Of a stretch of 64,000 nt of DNA, positions 37,126 through 45,058 are shown in pieces. The position numbers were made by a program, and so were the translations under genes. This stretch comes from Rhodopseudomonas sp. P2A-2r (GTDB lineage: Bacteria > Pseudomonadota > Alphaproteobacteria > Rhizobiales > Xanthobacteraceae). The DNA lies in assembly GCF_026015985.1 (NCBI RefSeq), contig NZ_CP110389.1, positions 2,574,001 to 2,638,000 of the forward strand, read 5' to 3'. How positions within the stretch are numbered: the first letter of the stretch is position 1; every line of letters starts with the position of its first letter. The notes below the pieces were generated by a model, which was given only the letters and a program-made list of their open reading frames with translations, did not search any database and had not been told where the DNA came from.

Positions 37126-38511
37126 ATGGCCGCAGCTTCCCCCATATCCGCAAGCGCCGCACCCGATGCCGCCACCCCGCCGCCGGAACATCCGCGGCTG
37201 ACGTTCGATCTCGATGTCGACGTTTGCGTGGTCGGGGCGGGGCTGGCCGGGCTTTCGGTGGCGCTCGAAGCGGCCCGGCTCGGGGCCAGCGTCGCGGTCC
37301 TGGAAGGCCGGCAGGTCGGCTGGAACGCCTCCGGCCACCAGATGGGCGCGGTGATGCCCGGCTTCGGCCTGCCGTTGCCGGACATCATCGCAAGGATCGG
37401 CCTCGAGGACGCCCGCGAATTGTGGGCGCTCTCGAAGGATGGCGCCGAAGCGGTGCGCGCCCGGGCCACCGAGGAGCTGATGCCCGGCATTGCGCTCCGC
37501 GAGGGCGCGCTGGAGGTCTCCAATGTCGATGTCGGCGAAAGGCTGATCGCCCGGCTGCAGATGCTCGGCGAGGATTTCGGCACCGAGGTCGAGGGCTGGC
37601 AGATCGACCAAGTCCGGGCCGTGCTGAAGACGGACCGCTACTTTCACGGTGTCCATTGCCCCCGTGCGTTCCAGGTCGATGGCCGCACCTACCTCAAGGG
37701 TCTCGCGGCGCTGGCGCGGCAGGCGGGGGTGCGGATCTTCGAGGACACCCCGGTGGTCAGCCTCGATCCTGCCGGCATCCGCAAGCGCATCGTGACGCCG
37801 CAGGCCAGGCTGCGTGCCTCGCATGTCGTGCTGGCCGGTAATGTTCATCTCGGCGAGCCGGCGCAGCGCTTGTGGCAGACGCTGCTGCCGGTCTGGCGCT
37901 ATGCCGCCGTCACGGAGCCGCTCGGCGACCGGCTGGCCGAGGCGGTGACGTATCAGGGCTCGGTGACCGACACCGACGGCATCGACCACTTCCGCGTGGT
38001 CGAGGGCGACCGGCTGATGTGGTCGAGCCCGGAAACCACCTGGGCGGCGCGGCCGCAGCGCTTCGCGGGCAGCATCGCCCGACGCATCCGCACCGTGTTT
38101 CCGCAGCTCGGCAAGGTGGCCATCGCCGAGACGTTTGGCGGCGCGGTCGGGCTGACCGTGCACGGCATGCCCCAGGTCGGCCAGTTGGGGCGCGGGCTGT
38201 GGGTGGCCAGCGGCTTCGGCCGGCACGGGCTCAACACCACGGCGATGGCCGGGCAACTGATCGCACGCGGCATCGTCGACGGCGACGACCGCTGGCGGCT
38301 GTTCGCGCCGTTCGAGCTGGTGTGGGCCGGCGGCACCACGGGCCGGTTCGCCGGCCATCTCATCACCGCCTGGGAGCGCCGCGGCGCCGCGGTGGCCGGG
38401 ACGCTGGCGCGCTACCGGGAACGGGCCCGCGCCCGGGAACTGGTGCGCGAGGCGCGGCTGGCGGAAGCCAACCGGCAAGCCGGTACCCGGGGGCCGCGGC
38501 CGCAGGCCTGA
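37126..38511 (+). CDS. FAD-dependent amine/D-amino-acid-oxidase-like oxidoreductase (DAO family)
   Basis: This 461-residue flavoprotein has a Rossmann GAGLAG at 37-42, acidic E60 at the end of the second strand, a GWNASGHQMGAVMPG block that contacts FAD, and a C-terminal ETFGGAVGLTVHGMPQVGQL...GFGRHGLNTT motif. It resembles gamma-glutamylputrescine oxidase (PuuB) and related DadA-like enzymes that oxidise amines with FAD. No polyamine genes are nearby, so the substrate is open. It stands alone. Confidence 0.82.
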   Translation: MAAASPISASAAPDAATPPPEHPRLTFDLDVDVCVVGAGLAGLSVALEAARLGASVAVLEGRQVGWNASGHQMGAVMPGFGLPLPDIIARIGLEDARELWALSKDGAEAVRARATEELMPGIALREGALEVSNVDVGERLIARLQMLGEDFGTEVEGWQIDQVRAVLKTDRYFHGVHCPRAFQVDGRTYLKGLAALARQAGVRIFEDTPVVSLDPAGIRKRIVTPQARLRASHVVLAGNVHLGEPAQRLWQTLLPVWRYAAVTEPLGDRLAEAVTYQGSVTDTDGIDHFRVVEGDRLMWSSPETTWAARPQRFAGSIARRIRTVFPQLGKVAIAETFGGAVGLTVHGMPQVGQLGRGLWVASGFGRHGLNTTAMAGQLIARGIVDGDDRWRLFAPFELVWAGGTTGRFAGHLITAWERRGAAVAGTLARYRERARARELVREARLAEANRQAGTRGPRPQA

Positions 38512-38645
38512 TGTCCGCTACTGCCGGAACGACATAAAACAACATAAAGTGAGCGATCTACCGCTCTGGGCGTGTAACTTCCGCCGGATCCGACCGTATT
38601 TTCCTGCGAACGAGATTTCCGTCTCGACCTCTCTGGGAGACCATC

Positions 38646-39146
38646 ATGATCGATCGCCGCATTCTGCTTGCCTCCGCTGCCAGCCTGGCGGCGCTGTTTT
38701 CCTTCAACTGGCTGCGCGGCACGCCGGCTCGGGCGGCCGAGAAATTCGAGGTCGAGAAGACCGACGCCGAATGGCGCAAGCAGCTGACGCCGCAGCAATA
38801 CGAGATCCTGCGCCAGGAGGGCACCGAGCGCCCGGGCTCCAGCCCGCTGCTCAAGGAACACCGCAAGGGCATCTTCGCCTGCGCCGGCTGCGACAATCCG
38901 CTGTTCGCTTCCGAGACGAAGTATGAGAGCGGAACCGGCTGGCCGAGCTTCTGGAAGCCGCTGGACAACGCCGTGGGCGAGCGCAAGGACCGCACGCTGG
39001 GCATGGTCCGCACCGAGATCCACTGCCGGCGCTGCGGCGGCCATCTCGGCCACGTGTTCGACGATGGCCCGAAACCGACCGGGCTGCGCTACTGCATGGA
39101 CGGCTTCGCCATGGTGTTCAAGCCGACGTCGCCCTCGGCAAGCTGA
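38646..39146 (+). CDS. msrB: Peptide-methionine (R)-S-oxide reductase MsrB, exported form
   Basis: The 166-residue protein has an N-terminal signal (IDRRILLASAASLAALFSF, with a twin-arginine pair that could be a Tat signal) followed by a full MsrB domain. Zinc cysteines are C79, C82, C127 and C130 (CAGC, CRRC), and catalytic C150 lies in GLRYCMDG. The GWPSFWKPL block is conserved. It reduces methionine-R-sulfoxide in proteins, here probably in the periplasm. A terminator follows at 39257. Confidence 0.9.
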   Translation: MIDRRILLASAASLAALFSFNWLRGTPARAAEKFEVEKTDAEWRKQLTPQQYEILRQEGTERPGSSPLLKEHRKGIFACAGCDNPLFASETKYESGTGWPSFWKPLDNAVGERKDRTLGMVRTEIHCRRCGGHLGHVFDDGPKPTGLRYCMDGFAMVFKPTSPSAS

Positions 39147-39256
39147 CCTGCCATCTCCCGGCAAGTGCGGTGCGAGGGCAAGGCGTGCCCGCTACGTGGG
39201 AACCGGCGGAATCAGGCGCTTGGTCCCGGCAATTCTTACCGCGCTAGGCAATTACG

Positions 39257-39284
39257 CCCCGGTCCATGGACCGGGGTTTTCTTT
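39257..39284 (+). terminator. Intrinsic terminator
   Basis: CCCCGGTC-CATG-GACCGGGG is an 8-pair GC-rich hairpin followed directly by TTTTCTTT. It closes the msrB transcript and insulates the flagellar operon. Confidence 0.9.
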
Positions 39285-39314
39285 AGATCGTTGAAATAAT
39301 TGAGCTATCGCCCT

Positions 39315-39329
39315 TGGCACGGGGCTTGC
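39315..39329 (+). promoter_or_regulatory. Sigma-54 promoter TGGCAC-N5-TTGC upstream of flgE
   Basis: TGGCAC (39315-39320) and TTGC (39326-39329) match the -24/-12 consensus with correct spacing. The expected start is near 39341, 64 bases before flgE. In Caulobacter hook genes are activated by FlbD with sigma-54; the same is inferred here. Confidence 0.85.
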
Positions 39330-39404
39330 GACATCGTCTTCGAACAGCGGCCATGACTTTGGCAAGACCGGCGGGCCGCCCGGATCGAAGTTGGAGACGA
39401 TGTA

Positions 39405-41252
39405 ATGGGTATCTTCGGCGCTCTCACCACGTCCGTCGCGGGCCTCAAGGCGAATTCCTACGCGCTGGAGAACATTTCCGGCAACATCGCGAACTCCGGG
39501 ACGACCGCGTTCAAGCGCATCGATACCAGCTTTCTCGATCTCATTCCGCAAACCGGTGTCAGCCAGCAGCTCGCCGGCAGCGTCACCACGGAATCGCGCA
39601 GCACCAACACCATCCAGGGCTCGGTGCAGTCGGCGGCGGTGTCGACCTACATGGCGATCAACGGTGACGGCTTCTTTGCCGTGCAGAAGCCCGGCAGCTT
39701 CAGCGACAACAGCCCGATCTTCACCGGCGTCAACAACTACACCCGCCGCGGCGACTTCTCGCTCGACAAGAACGGCTACCTGGTCAACGGCGCCGGTTAC
39801 TATCTCGAGGGTGTGCCGATCGACTCCAGCACCGGCAACCCGGTTGGCAGCCAGCCGCAGATCCTGAAATTCCAGAACGACTTCCTGCCCTCGCAGGCGA
39901 CCACCAAGATCGACTATCGCGCCAACCTGGCGAGCTATCCGCTCACCACGAAACACAATTCGTCGGTGGTGGGGTCGGAATTGCTGCGCCCGGCGGACTT
40001 CGTCGCCAATCCGCGCACCCTGGGAACGCCGGCGGCGTCCTATACCAACACCGGGACCGCCGGCAACGCCAAGACCAACTATCAGACGCCGGCGGTTCCT
40101 ATCTCGGCGACGACGGCCCTCGCAAGCGTGGTCAACACCGACTCGCTGCCCTCCGGCTTCGCGCCCAATGACACCATCACCGTCAACACCACGAATGGCG
40201 GCGTGACCACCGCCAACATCATCCAGTTCTATACCGGTGCGGCGCCGGCGCCCGTCGCCGGCACAACCTTCGTCGATCTCGCGACGGCGACGGTCGGCAG
40301 CCTGCTGACCACCATCGACACCATCACCGGCAACACGATCCCGGCCAACAAGTCGACCGTATCTGCGACCGGCGTCATCACGCTGAACACCGGCGTTGCG
40401 AACGACGTCTCGGTCAAATCCGGCGCGACCACAGCCTTCGCGTCACTCGGCTTCTCCGGCACGGTCACGACCCTGCGCGGCGGCGGCGGCACGGCGGGCA
40501 CCGGTACGGTGATCGGCAGCGACAACCAGGTGTTCCTGGACGAGTCGATCAGCGGCGGTGCTGCCACCGCCTATGACGGCAACGGCGCGCCGGTGAACCT
40601 GCAGTTCCGCTGGGCCAAGATCGCGTCCGCAGCCCAGGGCGGGACCGACACCTGGAACCTGTTCTACCAGACCAATCCGCAGGCGACGGGTGGGCAGACC
40701 GCCTGGGTGAACGTCGGCACCGATTTCAAGTTCGGCTCCAACGGCCAGATGCAGCCGGTGGTCGGCCAGATTACCCTGACCGGCCTCACCGTGAGCGGCG
40801 TCTCGCTCGGCAACGTCACCATGGCGTTCGGCACCGGTGGCCTGACCCAGTTCGCCGACACCAACGGCAACGCCCAGGTCAACCAACTGAACCAGGATGG
40901 CTACGCCGCCGGCCAGTTGCAGAGCGTCTCCGTCAGCAATCAGGGCCGGGTGGTCGGCGCCTATTCCAACGGCCGCAACATCGATCTGGCCGAAGTCAGT
41001 GTCGCGACCTTCAACGGCCCGAACTTTCTCAAGCGCATCGACGGCGGCGCCTTCGAGACCACCAACGAATCCGGCGCGGCACTGTTCGGCAAGGGCGGCA
41101 GCATCTCCGGCTCCTCGCTGGAGTCGTCCAACACCGACATCGCCGACGAGTTCACCAAGCTGATCGTGACCCAGCAGGCCTATTCGGCCAACACCAAGGT
41201 CATCACGACAGCGAACACCATGGTTCAGGATCTTCTCAACGTCATGCGTTAG
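39405..41252 (+). CDS. flgE: Flagellar hook protein FlgE
   Basis: The 615-residue protein starts MGIFGALTTSVAGLKANSYALENISGNIANSGTTAF, the rod/hook-family N terminus, with YMAINGDGFFAVQ in the FlgE/FlgF/FlgG core. The C-terminal heptad region ends ITTANTMVQDLLNVMR. It is longer than enterobacterial FlgE (about 400) because of a Thr/Ala/Gly-rich middle domain, as in Caulobacter-type hooks. GGAG precedes the ATG by 8 bases. It is the first gene of the flgE-flgK-flgL operon behind a sigma-54 promoter and forms the external universal joint. Confidence 0.92.
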   Translation: MGIFGALTTSVAGLKANSYALENISGNIANSGTTAFKRIDTSFLDLIPQTGVSQQLAGSVTTESRSTNTIQGSVQSAAVSTYMAINGDGFFAVQKPGSFSDNSPIFTGVNNYTRRGDFSLDKNGYLVNGAGYYLEGVPIDSSTGNPVGSQPQILKFQNDFLPSQATTKIDYRANLASYPLTTKHNSSVVGSELLRPADFVANPRTLGTPAASYTNTGTAGNAKTNYQTPAVPISATTALASVVNTDSLPSGFAPNDTITVNTTNGGVTTANIIQFYTGAAPAPVAGTTFVDLATATVGSLLTTIDTITGNTIPANKSTVSATGVITLNTGVANDVSVKSGATTAFASLGFSGTVTTLRGGGGTAGTGTVIGSDNQVFLDESISGGAATAYDGNGAPVNLQFRWAKIASAAQGGTDTWNLFYQTNPQATGGQTAWVNVGTDFKFGSNGQMQPVVGQITLTGLTVSGVSLGNVTMAFGTGGLTQFADTNGNAQVNQLNQDGYAAGQLQSVSVSNQGRVVGAYSNGRNIDLAEVSVATFNGPNFLKRIDGGAFETTNESGAALFGKGGSISGSSLESSNTDIADEFTKLIVTQQAYSANTKVITTANTMVQDLLNVMR

Positions 41253-41299
41253 GCCATGGGCGCTTTGCCCGTGTTCAACTCTAGGATCGGTTTTGTGTC

Positions 41300-43168
41300 A
41301 TGAGTCTCGGCGACGCACTCTCAATTGCCATGGCCGGCCTGCGGGCCAATCAGGCCTCGATGTCGTTGGTGTCGTCGAACGTCGCCAACGCCGAGACGCC
41401 CGGTTACGTTCGCAAAACCACCGATCAGGTGCAGACCAACACCGGGTCGATCGGCACCGGCGTCAACATCGTCGGCGTCAACCGCGAACTCGATCAGTAT
41501 ATTCTGGCACAGCTGCGCACCGAAACCTCCGGTGCGTCCTACGCTTCGCTGAAGTCCAGTTTCCTGCAGCAGGTGCAGGGCATCTACGGTAACCCCGATG
41601 GCACCGGCACGCTGGAAAGCTCGTTCAACGCGCTGACCACGGCGGTGCAGGCGCTCAGCACGAGTCCGGACAGCTCATCGGCCCGGATCGGCGTCATCAA
41701 CGCCGCGCAGGCGATGGCGTCGCAGCTCAATTCGATGTCGCAGGGTCTGCAGACGTTGCGCGGTGCGGCCGAGACCGGCATCAAGGATTCCGTGAGCACC
41801 GCCAACAATCTGATGAAGCAGATTGCCACCATCAACAACCAGCTGCAGACCAACCCGCTCGGCGGCACCTCGACGGATTCCGCCACCGCGGCGCTGCTCG
41901 ACCAGCGCGACCAGTATGTCACCCAGCTGTCGCAGCTGATGGACATTCGCGTCACCACCAACAGCGCCAACCAGGTGACGGTGTTCACGGGGTCCGGCGT
42001 GCAGCTGGTCGGCAACGAGGCCGCCACCCTGTCGTTCGATGCGCAGGGCACGGTGACGCCGAACACGACATGGAATTCCAACTCGGCGCTGAGTTCGCTG
42101 GGATCGATCAAGGTCAGCTATTCCAACGGCGGCTCGATCGACCTCACCGACACGCTGAAGTCCGGCAAGATGGCCGCCTACGTCGAGTTGCGCGACAAGA
42201 CGCTGGTGCAGGCGCAGACCCAGCTCGATCAGTTCGCCGCAACCATGTCCAGCGCGCTGTCCGACAAGACCGTCAGCGGAACGGCCACGGCGGCTGCAAC
42301 GGTCCCGCAGGGCTACGACATCAACACCGCGAACCTCATGACGGGAAACACCGTCAACCTGACCTATACGGATGTCGCTTCCAACACCCAGCGCACCCTG
42401 ACGATCGTGCGCGTCGACGATCCCTCGGTGCTGCCGCTGCCGGCCTCGACGACGCCGAACAACAAGGTGATCGGAATCGACTTCTCTGGCACCTCCGGGA
42501 CGGTGGCGGCGCAGCTCAATGCCGCGCTCAACGGCGCCAACCTGAACTTCACCAGCAGCGGATCGACGCTCAGCGTCCGCAACACCGCCGGCTTCACCAC
42601 CGTCGATGCCGCGTCGACCACCGTCACGCAAACCGGTCTCACCGGCAACGGGGTCGAAGTGCCGCTGTTCACCGACAACGGCAAAGCCTATTCGGGCGCA
42701 ACCACCGTGTCAGGGTCGCAGATCACCGGCCTGGCGCAGCGCCTCAGCGTCAATACCGCGCTGAGTGCCGATCCGTCGCGGCTGGTGGTGTACAGCACCT
42801 CACCGCAGACGCCCTCCGGCGACGCCACGCGCGCCAACTTCATTTCGCAGCAGTTGAACAACGCCAAATTCGCCTACTCGCCGCAGACCGGCGTCGGCAG
42901 TGCCGGCACGCCGTTCAGCGGCACGCTGCTGAGCTACATGCAGCAGATCACCAGCGCGCAGGGCGCCGCCGCGGCAGCCGCGTCGCAGGTCGCCGACGGG
43001 CAGAACGTGGTGCTCAGCACGCTGCAGCAGAAGTTCACGGCGACCTCCGGGGTCAACATGGACGAAGAAATGGCGCATCTGCTGTCGTTGCAGAACGCCT
43101 ACTCAGCCAACGCCCGTGTGATGTCGACGGTCAACGACATGTACAAGACCCTGATGCAGGCATTCTGA
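41300..43168 (+). CDS. flgK: Flagellar hook-associated protein 1 FlgK
   Basis: The 622-residue protein has the N-terminal motif (SLVSSNVANAETPGYVRKT), the HAP1-specific coiled region (LLDQRDQYVTQLSQLMDIRV) and C terminus (LSLQNAYSANARVMSTVNDMYKTLMQ). It joins hook and filament. It starts 47 bases after flgE and ends 7 bases before flgL, in one operon. Confidence 0.92.
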   Translation: MSLGDALSIAMAGLRANQASMSLVSSNVANAETPGYVRKTTDQVQTNTGSIGTGVNIVGVNRELDQYILAQLRTETSGASYASLKSSFLQQVQGIYGNPDGTGTLESSFNALTTAVQALSTSPDSSSARIGVINAAQAMASQLNSMSQGLQTLRGAAETGIKDSVSTANNLMKQIATINNQLQTNPLGGTSTDSATAALLDQRDQYVTQLSQLMDIRVTTNSANQVTVFTGSGVQLVGNEAATLSFDAQGTVTPNTTWNSNSALSSLGSIKVSYSNGGSIDLTDTLKSGKMAAYVELRDKTLVQAQTQLDQFAATMSSALSDKTVSGTATAAATVPQGYDINTANLMTGNTVNLTYTDVASNTQRTLTIVRVDDPSVLPLPASTTPNNKVIGIDFSGTSGTVAAQLNAALNGANLNFTSSGSTLSVRNTAGFTTVDAASTTVTQTGLTGNGVEVPLFTDNGKAYSGATTVSGSQITGLAQRLSVNTALSADPSRLVVYSTSPQTPSGDATRANFISQQLNNAKFAYSPQTGVGSAGTPFSGTLLSYMQQITSAQGAAAAAASQVADGQNVVLSTLQQKFTATSGVNMDEEMAHLLSLQNAYSANARVMSTVNDMYKTLMQAF

Positions 43169-43175
43169 GGTAATC

Positions 43176-44795
43176 ATGTCAATCGATGGCGTAAGCGGAC
43201 GGACGTCCTACATCGGCTCCGGGATTCTCAACCTGCGCAGCCAGCTCGACACGCTGACCGAGCAGCTGGCCAGCGGCAAGGTCTCCACCACCTATGCCGG
43301 GCAGGGCGCCGGTCGCAGCCTCGCACTCGGTCTGCGCGCGCAGCTGAATTCCTATTCGGCCTACGCCGACACGGCGACCAACGTGAACACCCGCATCAAC
43401 GTTGCCAACCTGTCGCTGCAGCGCCTCGTCGCGATCACGTCGTCGGTCAAGGGCGCGGCGGTGAGCGCCGGCAACACGCTCGACGACACCGGCCAGACCC
43501 CCGGCCAGAAGACCGCTTCGCTAGGATTCTACGACTCGGTCGACATGCTCAATGCCCAGTCGGGCGATCGCTATCTGTTCGGCGGTCGCGCCACGGACTC
43601 GCCCCCGGTGGCTCCTGCCGACCAGATCATGAACGGCAACGGCACCGCCATCGCCGGCCTGAAGCAGGTGATCTCCGAACGCCTGCAGGCCGACCTTGGC
43701 GTCAATGCCAACGGCCGTGTCGGCACGTCGATCGCCGCGTTGCCGGCGTCGCAGACCACGATCAACGTGACCCAGGAAGACGTGACCCCGGTGGCGCCCG
43801 CCAAGCCATCGCCTTTCGGCATGACCGTGACCGGAATTTCGAGCACCATCTCCGGCGCGAGCTTTCCATCCACGCCGGTTGTGCTGCCGGCGGCGAAATC
43901 CATGTCGGTCGACATCGGCGCGGTGAATCCGCAGAACGGCGACACCGTCAAGTTCACCTTCAAGATGCCCGACGGCACCTCCGAAGACATCGTGATGACG
44001 GCGACCACCACGGCGAAGACGCCGATGGATCCCAACACCTTTCTGATCGACCCGGGCAACCCGCAGGCGGTGCCGCCGGTGGCGGCATCGTCGGCGGTGA
44101 CCGCAGCGAACCTGAACGCCGCGCTGGCGACGTCGATGAAGACGCTAGCCAACGGCACGATGACTGCCGCCTCCGCGGTTCAGGCCGGCAACGACTTCTT
44201 TGGCAATCCGCCGCAGCGGGTCGTCGGCGCCCCGGGCTTCACGAACGCGACCGCGCTGGTGGACGGCACCGCGGCCAACACCGTGATCTGGTACACAGGC
44301 GAGAGCGACACCACTGCGGGCCAGACCGATTCGGCGCGCGGCACCGCGGTGGCGAAGATCGACTCCGGCACCACCGTGCAGTACGGCGCACGTGCCAACG
44401 AGCAGGCGTTGCGCACCGAGTTGCAGAACGTCGCGGTGTTCGCCGCGGTCACGACGAAGGTGAATCTGTCCGGCACCCCGCCGGTGACCAGCCTGAATGC
44501 CGGCGACAAGATCTCCGCGCTCAACCAGCGTATCGCGCAGAACCTTGCCGTGATCCCCGGCACCCAGACCATCCAGAACATCCAGGCTGATTTTGCCGGT
44601 GCCCAGGCCTCGATCAAATCGACCACCGACCGCCAGAACCAGAGCAAGGTGATTTCGCAGTCGCTGCTGGATTCCATCGAGGGCGTCGACAACAACGAGA
44701 TCGCCACCAAGATCCTCGCGCTGCAGACCGCATTGCAGGCGTCGTACCAGACGACGTCCGACCTCTACAAAATGAGCCTGGTAAAGTTTCTCTAA
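43176..44795 (+). CDS. flgL: Flagellar hook-associated protein 3 FlgL
   Basis: This 539-residue flagellin-like protein has N-terminal helices (LRSQLDTLTEQLASGKVSTTY), a long variable middle and a C-terminal part (NEIATKILALQTALQASYQTTSDLYKMSLVKFL) typical of FlgL. It forms the second junction layer between FlgK and the filament. It is larger than enterobacterial FlgL (about 317). It is the last gene of the operon, with a hairpin at 44814. Confidence 0.9.
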   Translation: MSIDGVSGRTSYIGSGILNLRSQLDTLTEQLASGKVSTTYAGQGAGRSLALGLRAQLNSYSAYADTATNVNTRINVANLSLQRLVAITSSVKGAAVSAGNTLDDTGQTPGQKTASLGFYDSVDMLNAQSGDRYLFGGRATDSPPVAPADQIMNGNGTAIAGLKQVISERLQADLGVNANGRVGTSIAALPASQTTINVTQEDVTPVAPAKPSPFGMTVTGISSTISGASFPSTPVVLPAAKSMSVDIGAVNPQNGDTVKFTFKMPDGTSEDIVMTATTTAKTPMDPNTFLIDPGNPQAVPPVAASSAVTAANLNAALATSMKTLANGTMTAASAVQAGNDFFGNPPQRVVGAPGFTNATALVDGTAANTVIWYTGESDTTAGQTDSARGTAVAKIDSGTTVQYGARANEQALRTELQNVAVFAAVTTKVNLSGTPPVTSLNAGDKISALNQRIAQNLAVIPGTQTIQNIQADFAGAQASIKSTTDRQNQSKVISQSLLDSIEGVDNNEIATKILALQTALQASYQTTSDLYKMSLVKFL

Positions 44796-44813
44796 ACATT
44801 AGCGCCACAGATT

Positions 44814-44837
44814 GACCCGCTACCGCGGTGGCGGGTC
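44814..44837 (+). terminator. Possible terminator hairpin after flgL
   Basis: GACCCGC-T-ACC-GC-GGT-G-GCGGGTC folds into an 11-step stem with one T-G pair. No T-run follows, so it may be Rho-assisted or only a processing hairpin. Confidence 0.45.
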
Positions 44838-45058
44838 GCGCGTGATCTGCCGTCGCGCATAAAAATTCCCGTTGATTCAACCGACTAGCCATTTTCGCCG
44901 TCGCATCCGCGCGGCCGCTTTGTCGTGCCCGGGCCGAAATAATGCGGCGGATACTTACGTAAATTCACCCGCGTAGTTTTACGTATTCTTCAGTTCTGCA
45001 GTCCACAGTCCGGCCATCGATCAGAAGATCGTTGTTTCGTTCCCAGGAAGGCTTCATC

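Noticed and set aside
44862..44890. Possible sigma-28 promoter (TAAA-N16-ACCGACTA) before flagellin 1
   Set aside because: Only part of GCCGATAA is matched, spacing is off by one, and the other flagellins show nothing similar.
44937..44955. GG-N10-GC spacing before flagellin 1 as a sigma-54 site
   Set aside because: GGGCCG and AATGCGG are too far from TGGCAC and TTGC; such spacing is frequent by chance at this GC content.
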